The notes beneath the pieces were generated by a model. It worked only from the letters and a program-made list of their open reading frames with translations. It had not been told where the DNA came from and ran no database searches. A stretch of 64,000 nucleotides of DNA, from NCBI RefSeq assembly GCF_029428875.1, contig NZ_JAJSOO010000001.1, forward strand, positions 6,048,501-6,112,500, in the 5' to 3' direction. The translations under genes were made by a program, and so were the position numbers. Positions 33,887 to 43,548 of the stretch are shown piece after piece; position 1 is the stretch's first letter, and the number at the start of each line of letters is the position of its first letter. This DNA is from Streptomyces sp. JH34 (GTDB lineage Bacteria > Actinomycetota > Actinomycetes > Streptomycetales > Streptomycetaceae).

Positions 33887-33902
33887 CTTAGGCTTACCTA
33901 AG
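33887..33902. promoter_or_regulatory. Iron box (DmdR/IdeR operator)
   Basis: CTTAGGCTTACCTAAG has 6-bp inverted arms and contains TTAGGCTTACCTAA, one mismatch from the core half of the actinobacterial iron-box consensus. It lies in the 65-bp gap before the siderophore-interacting-protein gene. Confidence 0.8.
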
Positions 33903-33911
33903 CTAGCATCT

Positions 33912-34835
33912 TCATGCCTGCAGCGTCAGAAGCAGGCGCTGCAGGGCGTTCCCCAGGCCCCACCGGGCCGCGAGTGCCTCCAGCGCCGCCGGATCGCGCG
34001 GTTCGCGGGGGAGCGCGGGGTCGAACCCGGGAAGCGGGACGTCGTCGGCGACCCGGACGACCTTCGGCGCCACCGCGACGTAGTCCCGGGCCTCGTCCAG
34101 GCGCTTGCGCTGGGACGGGGTCAGCCGGGCGGCGGGATCGTCCACCGCCGCCATGATCCCGGCCAGGTCACCGAAGGCGTCCAGCAGCTTCGCCGCCGTC
34201 TTCTCGCCGATGCCGGGGACCCCCGGCAGCCCGTCGCTCGGATCGCCGCGCAGCAGCGCGAGATCGACGTACCCGGCGCCGTCCACGCCGTACTTCCCGC
34301 GCAGCCACTCCTCGTCCGTCACCTGGAGCGTGCCCACGCCCTTCAGCGGGTAGAGCACCCGCACGCCGCGGGCGTCGTCGACCAGCTGGTAGAGGTCGCG
34401 GTCACCGGTCACGATGTCCACCGGACCGATGGCGCGCCCGGCCAGCGTGCCGATCACGTCGTCCGCCTCGTACGGTGCGACGCCCACGCGCGCGATGCCG
34501 AGGGCGTCCAGCACGGCCTCGATCACCGGGACCTGGGGGGAGAGGGTGTCGGGGACCTCCTCCTCGTCGGGAACGCCCCGGGTGGTCTCGACGGCCACGC
34601 GGTGGGCCTTGTAGGTCGGGATCAGGTCGACCCGCCACTGGGGGCGCCAGTCGGCGTCCATACAGGCCACCAGGTCGTCCGGGTGGTGGTCCTGCACCAG
34701 CCGGGCGATGAAGTCGAGCAGCCCGCGCACGGCGTTGACCGGGGTGCCGTCCGGTGCGCGCACCGAGTCCGGGACGCCGAAGTAGGCGCGGAAGTACAGG
34801 GAGGCGGTGTCGAGGAGCATCAGGCGTCGCGTCAC
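33912..34835 (-). CDS. 5'-3' exonuclease (FEN/PolA N-domain-like)
   Basis: 307 residues from GTG at 34835, chosen because the conserved opening LMLLDTASLYFRAYFGVP follows at once; longer in-frame sequence upstream looks non-coding. Acidic metal ligands are in LVACMDADWRPQWR, APYEADDVIGTLA and IVTGDRDLYQLV. DGLPGVPGIGEKTAAKLL is the helix-hairpin-helix DNA-binding motif of structure-specific 5' nucleases. It is a stand-alone homologue of the DNA polymerase I 5'-3' exonuclease domain and should remove flaps or RNA primers. It is divergent from the betaine transporter. Confidence 0.92.
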   Translation of the reverse strand: MTRRLMLLDTASLYFRAYFGVPDSVRAPDGTPVNAVRGLLDFIARLVQDHHPDDLVACMDADWRPQWRVDLIPTYKAHRVAVETTRGVPDEEEVPDTLSPQVPVIEAVLDALGIARVGVAPYEADDVIGTLAGRAIGPVDIVTGDRDLYQLVDDARGVRVLYPLKGVGTLQVTDEEWLRGKYGVDGAGYVDLALLRGDPSDGLPGVPGIGEKTAAKLLDAFGDLAGIMAAVDDPAARLTPSQRKRLDEARDYVAVAPKVVRVADDVPLPGFDPALPREPRDPAALEALAARWGLGNALQRLLLTLQA

Positions 34836-34911
34836 ACCCCGATGATGCCGCACCCCACTGACACGGCGGCCGCCGGAGAGTGCGCGGTTCCCGCATCGAG
34901 CACCCTTTCGA

Positions 34912-34933
34912 GTGACCTGAGTCACACATGTGT
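34912..34933. promoter_or_regulatory. Operator-like palindromes before the betaine transporter
   Basis: GTGAC-CTGA-GTCAC (34912-34925) runs into the perfect 10-bp palindrome ACACATGTGT (34924-34933), in the 250-bp divergent region between the exonuclease and transporter genes. The bound factor is unknown. Confidence 0.4.
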
Positions 34934-35085
34934 TTGGGTCGCGTAAGTGGGGGCAGACGCGGCATCGGAGCGGACCACGTCCATTTTTCAACCAGTGGCA
35001 CGTGCTCTGCGGACCGAATCCGCACCGCTCCACGGTCTGCCGAAGGGGGTGGCAGACCGTTTTCGGTTCAACGCGTGAGGTGTAT

Positions 35086-36192
35086 GTGTCAAGGCTGCAG
35101 GCTGAGCACTTGTACAAAGTGTTCGGCAGACGACCCGATCAAGCCGTGCAGAAGCTCGAGGGCGGCATCCACCGCGACGAGCTGCGCGCCGACGGAACGA
35201 CCGCAGCGGTGATCGACGCCTCGTTCACCGTGGAACCGGGCCAGATCTTCGTCGTCATGGGACTCTCCGGATCCGGTAAGTCCACCTTGCTGCGCATGCT
35301 CAACGGGCTGCTGGAGCCCACGGCCGGACGCGTGCTGTTCGACGGTCAGGACCTGACCGCCCTGAGCCCCCGTGACCTGCGCAGCGTCCGCTCCACCAAG
35401 ATCAGCATGGTCTTCCAGCACTTCGCGCTCTTCCCGCACAGGAGCGTGCTCGAGAACGCGGCGTACGGCCTGGAGGTCCAGGGAGTCCCGCGTGCGGCAC
35501 GTGAGGCCCGGGCCGCCGAGGCGCTGGAACTCACCGGCCTCGCCGGCTGGGAGAAGTCCTGGCCCGACGAGCTGTCCGGCGGCATGCAGCAGCGCGTGGG
35601 CCTGGCCCGCGCGCTCGCCACCGACGCCGACCTGCTGCTGATGGACGAGTCCTTCAGCGCGCTCGACCCGCTGATCCGCCGCGACATGCAGGACCAGCTC
35701 CTCGAACTGCAGAAGCGTCTGAAGAAGACGATCGTCTTCATCACCCACGACCTCAACGAGGCCATGCGCCTCGGCGACCGCATCGCCGTGATGCGGGACG
35801 GCGAGATCGTCCAGCAGGGCACCGCCGAGGACATCCTCGTCCGGCCGTCCAACGACTACGTCGCGTCCTTCATCCAGGACGTCGACCGCTCCCGGGTGCT
35901 CACGGCGGGTTCGATCATGGAAGCGCCCGCGAAGGGCCGCTCCGACGAGGACCTGCTGGCCGAGGCCCCGGCGACCGTGACGTCGGAGACCCCCATAGCC
36001 GAGCTCTTCACCCCCTTCTCCACCAGCGGGGCGGCCGTCGCCGTCACCGGTGAGGAGGGCGACGTCATCGGCGTCGTCCCGCGCGAGAGGCTGCTCGCGG
36101 CGCTCGGCGAGGAACCCCAGGTGGAGCCCCAGGCCGACACCCAGGTGCCGGCCCCCCGGGACGAGGTCAAGAAGGTGATCGCCGGTGCCTAG
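35086..36192 (+). CDS. Glycine betaine/proline ABC transporter, ATP-binding subunit
   Basis: 368 residues from GTG at 35086, with GAGG six bases upstream. Walker A GLSGSGKST (about residues 63-71), the ABC signature LSGGMQQRVGLARAL, Walker B LLLMDESFSALDP and the switch His in FITHDLNEAMRLGD are complete. The N-terminal KVFGRRPDQA insertion is typical of the ProV/OpuAA branch. After about residue 270 a degenerate CBS-like region follows, used by OpuA-type transporters to sense ionic strength. Its stop overlaps the start of the permease-receptor fusion by eight bases, so the two proteins are a complete importer for compatible solutes. Confidence 0.93.
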   Translation: MSRLQAEHLYKVFGRRPDQAVQKLEGGIHRDELRADGTTAAVIDASFTVEPGQIFVVMGLSGSGKSTLLRMLNGLLEPTAGRVLFDGQDLTALSPRDLRSVRSTKISMVFQHFALFPHRSVLENAAYGLEVQGVPRAAREARAAEALELTGLAGWEKSWPDELSGGMQQRVGLARALATDADLLLMDESFSALDPLIRRDMQDQLLELQKRLKKTIVFITHDLNEAMRLGDRIAVMRDGEIVQQGTAEDILVRPSNDYVASFIQDVDRSRVLTAGSIMEAPAKGRSDEDLLAEAPATVTSETPIAELFTPFSTSGAAVAVTGEEGDVIGVVPRERLLAALGEEPQVEPQADTQVPAPRDEVKKVIAGA

Positions 36193-38812
36193 GCTCTCCT
36201 TCGGCAGCTGGGTCGAGGACGCGGTCGACTGGCTCCAGTCGAACCTCACCTGGATCTTCGACCTCATCAAGACCGTCCTCGGCGGCATGTACGACGGCGT
36301 CAACGCCGTGCTCGGCGGCGGCGAGCCGCTGCTGATGGCCGGCATCTTCGCCGTCATCGCCTTCTGGCTGCGCGGTGTGATCCCCGCGGTGGCCACCTTC
36401 GCCGGCTTCGCGCTCATCGACTCCCTCGCCCTCTGGGACGAGGCGATGGCCACCCTCTCGCTGGTGGTCGTGGCAGCGGTCATCACCATCGTGATCGCGG
36501 TGCCCACGGGTATCTGGGCGGCGCGCAACAGCCGGGTCAGCTCCGCGCTGAGGCCGGTGCTCGACGTCATGCAGACGATGCCCGCCTTCGTCTACCTGAT
36601 CCCCGGCGTCATGTTCTTCGGCGTCGGCGTCACCCCCGGCGTGATCGCCACGATCGTCTTCGCGATGCCGCCCGGCGTCCGTATGACCGAGCTGGGCATC
36701 CGCCAGGTCGACAGCGAGCTGGTGGAGGCCGCCGAGGCCTTCGGTACCTCGCCCAAGCACACGCTCACCCGGGTGCAGCTCCCGCTCGCCCTGCCGACGA
36801 TCATGGCCGGGATCAACCAGGTCATCATGCTGGCCCTGTCGATGGTCGTCATCGGCGGCATGGCCGGCGCCGGCGGCCTCGGCGAGAAGGTGTACGCCGC
36901 GATCACCCAGCTCCAGGTCGGCCTCGCCGCCGAGAGCGGGATCGCCGTCGTCATCCTGGCCATGTACCTGGACCGGATGACCGGCGCGCTCAACGAGCGG
37001 GTGTCCCCGCTCGGCCGCCGTGCCGCCGCCAAGGTCGCCGCCGGTGCGCGGCGGCTGAAGTTCACGCACTACAAGCCGGGAACCGCCGTCGCGATGACCG
37101 GTGTCGTCGTCCTCGCGCTCGTCGCGGGCGGCCTCAACATCGCCGGCTCCGCCGACTCGAAGGGCTCGCAGGCAGACGCGTCGAACGTCGGCCAGGGCCA
37201 GAAGATCAACATGGGGTACATCCCCTGGGACGAGGGCATCGCCTCCACGTACCTGTGGAAGGAGATCCTGGAGCAGCGCGGCTACGAGACCGGGATCACG
37301 CAGCTCGACGCCGGTCCGCTCTACTCCGGTGTCGCCCGCGGTGACATCGACTTCCAGACGGACTCCTGGCTGCCCACCACGCACAAGGACTACTGGGACA
37401 AGTACAGCGACCAGCTGGACGACATGGGCGCCTGGTACGGCCCGACGTCCCTGGAGCTGACGGTCCCCTCGTACGTCAAGGGCATCGACTCGCTCGAGGA
37501 CCTCAAGGGCCAGGGCAAGAAGTTCGACGGCAAGATCATCGGCATCGAGGCGAGCGCCGGGATGATGGGCACCCTCAACAAGAAGGTGCTCAAGGAGTAC
37601 GGCCTGGAGGGCGAGTACAAGGTCGTCTCCTCCAGCACCTCCTCGATGCTGGCCGAGCTCAACGCCTCCATCAAGAAGAAGGAGCCGGTCGTGGTGACCT
37701 TGTGGTCGCCGCACTGGGCCTACGGCAAGCACGACCTGAAGAAGCTCAAGGACCCCAAGGGTGCCTGGGGCAAGGGCGAAGAGGTCCACACCGTCGCCCA
37801 CAAGGGCTTCGCGAAGAAGGCCCCCGCCGTCGCCAAGTGGCTCAAGGACTTCAAGCTCACCGAGGAGCAGCTCACCGGCCTCGAGAACGAGATCCAGGAC
37901 GCGGGCCAGGGCAAGGAGCAGGACGGCGTCCGCGCCTGGCTGAAGAAGAACCCGGACCTCGTCGACAAGCTGGCCCCGGTGCCGGGCGGCGCGGGCGGCT
38001 CGCAGCAGGGCAAGGACGCGGGCAAGACCGTCAACATGGGTTACTTCCCGTGGGACGAGGCCATCGCCTCCACCTACCTCTGGCAGAACATGCTGGAGGA
38101 CCGGGGTTACAAGACGACGGTCAAGCAGCTCGACCCGGGTCCGCTGTACACCGGACTCGCGCAGGGTCAGCTCGACGTCCAGTTCGACTCCTGGCTGCCG
38201 ACGACGCACAAGGACTACTGGGACCGGTACAAGGACAACCTCACCGACCTCGGTTCCTGGTACGGCCCGACCTCGCTGGAGCTGACGGTCCCCTCGTACG
38301 TCAAGGGCATCGACTCGCTCGAGGACCTCAAGGGCCAGGGCAAGAAGTTCGACGGCAAGATCATCGGCATCGAGTCGAGTGCCGGGATGATGGGCACCCT
38401 CAACAAGAAGGTGCTCAAGGAGTACGGCCTGGAGGGCGAGTACAAGGTCGTCTCCTCCAGCACCTCCTCGATGCTGGCCGAGCTGAACCGGTCGATCAAG
38501 AAGAAGGAGCCGGTCGTGGTGACCCTGTGGTCGCCGCACTGGGCCTACGGCAAGCACGACCTGAAGAAGCTCGAGGACCCGAAGGGTGCCTGGGGCGAGG
38601 GCGAGCAGATCCACACGGTCGCCAAGAAGGACTTCGCCAAGGACTTCCCCGAGCTGACGGGCTGGCTGAAGGACTTCAAGCTCACCGAGGCGCAGCTGGC
38701 CTCGCTGGAGGTGGAGCTCCAGAAGGGTGGCGCCGGCAAGGAGAAGGAGTCCGCCCGCCGCTGGATGGACGCCAACCCGGACGTGGTCGCGAAGCTGGCG
38801 CCCGTCAGCTGA
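36185..38812 (+). CDS. Glycine betaine ABC transporter permease fused to two substrate-binding domains
   Basis: 875 residues. The permease domain (about 1-290) has the usual ABC inner-membrane helices and the EAAEAFGTSPKHTL coupling loop that contacts the ATPase. A membrane anchor near residues 300-318 is followed by two OpuAC-type binding domains, about 335-605 and 610-875. Each has MGYxPWDE, DSWLPTTHKDYWD and WYGPTSLELTVPSYV, the Trp/Tyr set that cages quaternary ammonium groups. The two domains are offset by exactly 825 nt and share runs of about 100 identical bases, so they are a recent duplication or are kept alike by gene conversion. Single-receptor OpuABC fusions are common; two receptors suggest faster capture. 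A 17-bp terminator follows. Confidence 0.93.
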   Translation: MPRLSFGSWVEDAVDWLQSNLTWIFDLIKTVLGGMYDGVNAVLGGGEPLLMAGIFAVIAFWLRGVIPAVATFAGFALIDSLALWDEAMATLSLVVVAAVITIVIAVPTGIWAARNSRVSSALRPVLDVMQTMPAFVYLIPGVMFFGVGVTPGVIATIVFAMPPGVRMTELGIRQVDSELVEAAEAFGTSPKHTLTRVQLPLALPTIMAGINQVIMLALSMVVIGGMAGAGGLGEKVYAAITQLQVGLAAESGIAVVILAMYLDRMTGALNERVSPLGRRAAAKVAAGARRLKFTHYKPGTAVAMTGVVVLALVAGGLNIAGSADSKGSQADASNVGQGQKINMGYIPWDEGIASTYLWKEILEQRGYETGITQLDAGPLYSGVARGDIDFQTDSWLPTTHKDYWDKYSDQLDDMGAWYGPTSLELTVPSYVKGIDSLEDLKGQGKKFDGKIIGIEASAGMMGTLNKKVLKEYGLEGEYKVVSSSTSSMLAELNASIKKKEPVVVTLWSPHWAYGKHDLKKLKDPKGAWGKGEEVHTVAHKGFAKKAPAVAKWLKDFKLTEEQLTGLENEIQDAGQGKEQDGVRAWLKKNPDLVDKLAPVPGGAGGSQQGKDAGKTVNMGYFPWDEAIASTYLWQNMLEDRGYKTTVKQLDPGPLYTGLAQGQLDVQFDSWLPTTHKDYWDRYKDNLTDLGSWYGPTSLELTVPSYVKGIDSLEDLKGQGKKFDGKIIGIESSAGMMGTLNKKVLKEYGLEGEYKVVSSSTSSMLAELNRSIKKKEPVVVTLWSPHWAYGKHDLKKLEDPKGAWGEGEQIHTVAKKDFAKDFPELTGWLKDFKLTEAQLASLEVELQKGGAGKEKESARRWMDANPDVVAKLAPVS
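37451..37659 (+). repeat. Intragenic near-identical repeat, copy 1
   Basis: 207 of these 209 bases are identical to 38276-38484: a 99-nt identical run (37451-37549) and a 104-nt identical run (37556-37659) with only two differences in the six bases between them. Similarity continues at lower level on both sides. Confidence 0.92.
38276..38484 (+). repeat. Intragenic near-identical repeat, copy 2
   Basis: Second copy, offset 825 nt (275 codons) from copy 1, encoding the same part of the second substrate-binding domain. Confidence 0.92.
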
Positions 38813-38842
38813 CCCTCCCGGTCCACGGACCGGCCGACGACG

Positions 38843-38881
38843 AAGGGGACGGCCCCGGTAGCGAACCGGGGCCGTCCCCTT
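38843..38881 (+). terminator. Terminator after betaine transporter operon
   Basis: A perfect 17-bp stem (38843-38859 with 38865-38881) with a 5-nt loop, 31 nt past the stop. Confidence 0.9.
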
Positions 38882-39011
38882 CAGGCTGGTCTGAGGGAGT
38901 CCCCGAAGGTGTCCCGCCCGTCCTCGTCCGCCGGCTTCCCCTCCATCACGCGAACGACATGCGTAGGGTGCTGGCAACCGGGAGGATGGCGAACCGGGGA
39001 GGGAGCCGGAC

Positions 39012-39557
39012 ATGGACGACAAGGAAGCCCTTCGAGTGGGTGCCGCGGTCCGCCGACGCCGCAGGACCCTCGGACTCACCCTGGCCGCGGTGGCCGGGCG
39101 CAGCGGACTGTCCGTACCGTTCCTCAGCCAGATCGAGAACGAACGGGCCAGACCCAGCCCCCGGTCCCTGGACCGGGTGGCGGAGGCGCTGGAGACCACG
39201 ACCGAGCGGCTGCGGGCCGCCGCGGACTCGGCGCGCGCCGTGGACGTCGTGCGGGCGGACGGCGAGGACGGCGTGCGCCGGCTGGTGCGCGGACGGCATC
39301 AGCTGAGCGCCCTGGAGTTCATCGGCGAGCCGGACCTCGGGCGCGAGTTCCAGCACCGCAACGACGAGGTGATGTACGTCGTGGAGGGCGCGGTCGAGGT
39401 CGAGGCCGAAGGACAGGCTCACCGGCTGGGCAGGGGCGACACGCTCTTCCTCTCCGGCGGGGTCCGGCACCGGTGGCGGGCGACCGTGCCGGATACCCGG
39501 CTGCTGGTCGTCTCGGTCGCCGAGCACATCGACGCGACGTACGACTCGCGCCGCTGA
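39012..39557 (+). CDS. XRE-family regulator with cupin sensor domain
   Basis: 181 residues from ATG at 39012, behind GGGGAGGGAG. The helix-turn-helix (about residues 9-63) includes LGLTLAAVAGRSGLSVPFLSQIE-type recognition-helix sequence. The C-terminal cupin (about 105-175) has NDEVMYVVEGAVEVE and GDTLFLSGGVRHRWR, a small-molecule or metal-binding barrel. Such regulators control transport or catabolism of amino acids, polyamines and betaine-like compounds. It lies just after the betaine transporter and before a receptor pseudogene, so its target may be either neighbour. A TAGGGT box lies upstream. Confidence 0.88.
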   Translation: MDDKEALRVGAAVRRRRRTLGLTLAAVAGRSGLSVPFLSQIENERARPSPRSLDRVAEALETTTERLRAAADSARAVDVVRADGEDGVRRLVRGRHQLSALEFIGEPDLGREFQHRNDEVMYVVEGAVEVEAEGQAHRLGRGDTLFLSGGVRHRWRATVPDTRLLVVSVAEHIDATYDSRR

Positions 39558-39726
39558 CGCGGGGGACCCGGTGCGTGTCGTCCCCTCCTCCCCTCCTCCC
39601 CTTCTCCCCTCGCTCACCGAGGCCGTCGCCGTAACCGCCCCCGGTCCGCTCGTCGGCGTCACCGACCGGTGCACGGGCCCGAGGCCTTCACCGGGCTGCC
39701 CGCCGTCCTCGTCGACGGGCGTCACC

Positions 39727-40881
<1,155 letters not shown>

Positions 40882-40939
40882 GCCACGATTCTCGGCGGGC
40901 GGGCCGTCGCCCACCAGGGAGCGCGGAGCTATGAGGTCA

Positions 40940-40945
40940 TAGGCT
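40940..40945 (+). promoter_or_regulatory. Candidate -10 box of lysR-type gene (leaderless)
   Basis: TAGGCT ends six bases before the ATG at 40952; no ribosome-binding site is seen. Confidence 0.4.
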
Positions 40946-40951
40946 GGGGTT

Positions 40952-41884
40952 ATGTCCAGCTCCGGGCCTCCGCCCGCCTCCCTGCGCCACCGCGTCCCCG
41001 ACCTGGGAGCCATGGTGCTGCTGCTCGCGGTGGCCCGGCACGGGAGCCTGGGCGGCGCGGCGCGGGAGGTCGGCATCAGCCAGCCCGCCGCCTCCGCCCG
41101 CATCCGGTCGATGGAGCGGCAGCTCGGCGTCGCGCTCCTGGACCGCTCGCCGCGCGGATCGCGGCTGACGGACGCGGGCGCCCTCGTCACCGACTGGTCG
41201 CGCCGGGTCGTCGAGGCGGCCGAGGCGTTCGACGCGGGTGCCCAGGCGCTCAGGGACCGGCGTGACTCCCGCCTGCGGGTGGCGGCGAGCATGACCATCG
41301 CGGAGTACCTGCTGCCGGGCTGGCTGATCGCGCTGCGGTCCCAGCGCCCGGGCACCGCGGTCTCCCTGCTCGCGGGCAACTCGGCGGCGGTCGCCCTGCG
41401 ACTGCTGGCCGGTGAGGCGGATCTGGGCTTCGTCGAAGGCCTCGCGATACCGGAAGGGCTGGACGGCACCGTCATCGCGCACGACCGGCTCGTCGTCGTG
41501 GTCGCCCCCTCCCACCCGTGGGCGCGCCGGGACCGTCTGACCCCCGGGGAACTCGCCGAGGCCCCGCTGATCCTCCGTGAACACGGTTCGGGCACCCGGC
41601 AGGTCCTGGACGCCGCCCTCGCCGTGCACGGCGGACTGGCGCGCCCGCTGCTCGAACTCTCCTCCACCACCGCGGTGAAGGGGGCCGCCGAGAGCGGTGC
41701 CGGCCCCTGCGTGCTGAGCGAACTGGCCCTGGGCGAGGAGCTCTCGGCGCGGCGTCTGGTCAAGGTCGCGGTCGTGGGCGTCCGGCTGCGCCGTCAGCTG
41801 CGCGCGGTGTGGCCCGCCGGTCACCGCCCCACGGGGCCCGCCCGGGACCTGCTCTCGCTGACCGCCCGTGAGGCGGGGGACTGA
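40952..41884 (+). CDS. LysR-family transcriptional regulator
   Basis: 310 residues. The N-terminal winged helix-turn-helix (about 15-75) includes VARHGSLGGAAREVGISQPA and RIRSMERQLGVALLDRSPRG, the standard LysR signature. The C-terminal half is the two-lobed effector domain, with LRVAASMTIAEYLLPGWL at its start. Divergence from the TDT transporter gene (71 bp apart) suggests that this protein activates the transporter in response to its substrate. The message appears leaderless from a TAGGCT box. An anionic or sulfur-containing ligand is possible but not shown. Confidence 0.9.
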   Translation: MSSSGPPPASLRHRVPDLGAMVLLLAVARHGSLGGAAREVGISQPAASARIRSMERQLGVALLDRSPRGSRLTDAGALVTDWSRRVVEAAEAFDAGAQALRDRRDSRLRVAASMTIAEYLLPGWLIALRSQRPGTAVSLLAGNSAAVALRLLAGEADLGFVEGLAIPEGLDGTVIAHDRLVVVVAPSHPWARRDRLTPGELAEAPLILREHGSGTRQVLDAALAVHGGLARPLLELSSTTAVKGAAESGAGPCVLSELALGEELSARRLVKVAVVGVRLRRQLRAVWPAGHRPTGPARDLLSLTAREAGD

Positions 41885-41914
41885 CGTCCGGCGGACGCCG
41901 TACGACCGTCGGCC

Positions 41915-42628
41915 TCACACCGACGTGACGGCCGCCCCGCGCCGGGCCGCGGCCACCAGGGCCCGCATGATGCGGAGGTCGTCACCCATCTCCGGGTGCC
42001 ACTGCACCCCGAGCAGCCACTGCGCCCCCGGCAGCTCGATCGCCTCCACGGTGCCGTCCGCAGCGTGCGCGGAGGCCACCAGCCCCGGCGCGAGCCGCTC
42101 CACGGCCTGGTGGTGGTAGGTGGGTACGGACGTCTCCTCCGCCACGAGTGAGGCGTACAGCGTCCCCGGGACCGGCTTCACCGTGTGCTCGCCGAGGACG
42201 CCGGTCTTCCCGAACGGGCCCGCGTGGCCGTCCAGATGCTGGGTCAGGGTGCCGCCCATCGCCACGTTGAGCAGCTGCATGCCGCGGCAGATCCCGAGCA
42301 CCGGGGTGCCGGCCGCCCTGGCCGCGCGGAACAGGGCCACTTCCCAGGTGTCGCGTTCGTGTGCGGGCGGGCCCGTCCTGAAGTCGCGCTCCGCGCCGTA
42401 CAGTCCGGGGTCGACATCCGCCCCGCCCGCGATCACGAGGCCGTCCATCCGTGCCACGACCGCCGCCGCCTTCGACGGGTCGTCCGGCGGCAGCAGCGCG
42501 GCCGTTCCGCCGGACCGCTGGACCAGCTGGGGGTAGGCGTAGGGGAGCACCGCCGCGGGGAGTTCCCAGACGCCCCAGCGAGCCGCCGGCTCCAGATAGG
42601 TCGTGACGCCGATGAGCGGTTCGTGCAT
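41915..42628 (-). CDS. Class I glutamine amidotransferase-like gamma-glutamyl hydrolase (PuuD type)
   Basis: 237 residues. The nucleophile elbow GICRGMQLLNVAMGG (Cys near residue 113) and the WHPE catalytic His-Glu near the C-terminus form the triad. These enzymes cleave gamma-glutamyl amides, as E. coli PuuD does for gamma-glutamyl-GABA. Near a GlnA4-type gamma-glutamyl synthetase and two dehydrogenases, it is the natural last step, releasing glutamate after the glutamylated amine has been oxidised. It is transcribed leftwards, 112 bp beyond the stop of the GntR gene, with a TATA-like segment (42680-42690) probably forming its own promoter. Confidence 0.9.
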   Translation of the reverse strand: MHEPLIGVTTYLEPAARWGVWELPAAVLPYAYPQLVQRSGGTAALLPPDDPSKAAAVVARMDGLVIAGGADVDPGLYGAERDFRTGPPAHERDTWEVALFRAARAAGTPVLGICRGMQLLNVAMGGTLTQHLDGHAGPFGKTGVLGEHTVKPVPGTLYASLVAEETSVPTYHHQAVERLAPGLVASAHAADGTVEAIELPGAQWLLGVQWHPEMGDDLRIMRALVAAARRGAAVTSV

Positions 42629-42740
42629 GGTGCGGTCCCTCCGGCGGCCGGCCTAGGGGCCGACCCGGTGCAATGGTGTTGCGATATACCTTTGTTCGTA
42701 CCGGGCCGCCGCGCAAGAGGAGTGATCCGGAAAGGCTGGA

Positions 42741-43478
42741 TCAAGCCAGGAAGCCACGGAGCAGTGCGGCCGTCCCCGCGCAGTGCTCACGCATCGCCGC
42801 CCGCGCCGCCTCCTCGTCGCCGTCGAGCACCGCCTCGACGAGAACCGTGTGCTGGTGCTGCGAATGTTCGAGGTTCCGGACCAGCAGCGGGATGCAGTCC
42901 AGGAGGCCGTTGACGCTCGCCCGCACGGCCGCGTACCGGGCGGAGAGGGACGGGGAGCCGGAGAGCTCCGCGAGCGTCAGGTGGAAAAGGGTGTCGATCC
43001 TGCGGTAGTCGGGCAGAGGTGCCTCGTGTGTCGCCGCCAGAGCACCGCGAAGCCGCTCCGCCCCCTCGTCGTCGAGGCCGCGCGACGCGCAGAGCCCGGC
43101 CGCCCCCGAATCCAGGACCTCGCGGAACAGCAGGACGTCCTCGAGGTCGACGTCCGCCACCCGGCGGCGCAGCTCGCCGCCGTCGGCCGGGCCGGCGCGG
43201 GGGAGTACGAACGTCCCGCCGTACCGGCCGCGGCGCGCCTCGATCAGCCCCTGGTCCTGGAGCACCTTCAGCACCTCGCGCAGGGTGACGCGGCTGATCC
43301 CGAGGATCCCGGCCAGCTCCCGCTCGGCCGGCAGCCGCCCGCCGCCGGGCACCAGGCCGAGCCGGACCACCTGGAGGATCTGTTCCAGCGCCTCCTCGAA
43401 GCCGTTGCCCGCGCGGACCGGCCGCAACGCGGGCAGCAGCCGGCCGGAGTCCGCGGGTTCCCCGGTCCCGTCCGCCAC
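42741..43478 (-). CDS. FadR-type GntR-family regulator (FCD domain)
   Basis: 245 residues. The winged helix (about 27-93) includes LPAERELAGILGISRVTLREVLKVL; the C-terminal FCD helical bundle (about 110-240) carries the usual Asp and His metal or effector ligands, e.g. THEAPLPDYRRIDTLFHLTLAE. It is divergent from glnA4 with a 70-bp shared promoter region and upstream of the amidohydrolase, so it should control both arms of the gamma-glutamylation cluster. ATACCTT occurs in both control regions (42686-42692 and 43513-43519) and may be part of its operator. Confidence 0.9.
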   Translation of the reverse strand: MADGTGEPADSGRLLPALRPVRAGNGFEEALEQILQVVRLGLVPGGGRLPAERELAGILGISRVTLREVLKVLQDQGLIEARRGRYGGTFVLPRAGPADGGELRRRVADVDLEDVLLFREVLDSGAAGLCASRGLDDEGAERLRGALAATHEAPLPDYRRIDTLFHLTLAELSGSPSLSARYAAVRASVNGLLDCIPLLVRNLEHSQHQHTVLVEAVLDGDEEAARAAMREHCAGTAALLRGFLA

Positions 43479-43548
43479 GTCCTGATTTCCTTCCCCTCAA
43501 TGGTTCTATCCCATACCTTAGACCGGCTGACCGAACGAGGAGCATCCC

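Noticed and set aside
36167..39199. A 1010-codon open frame antisense to the betaine permease/receptor gene
   Set aside because: Composition is the mirror of the sense gene, including the duplicated blocks; no recognisable domain.
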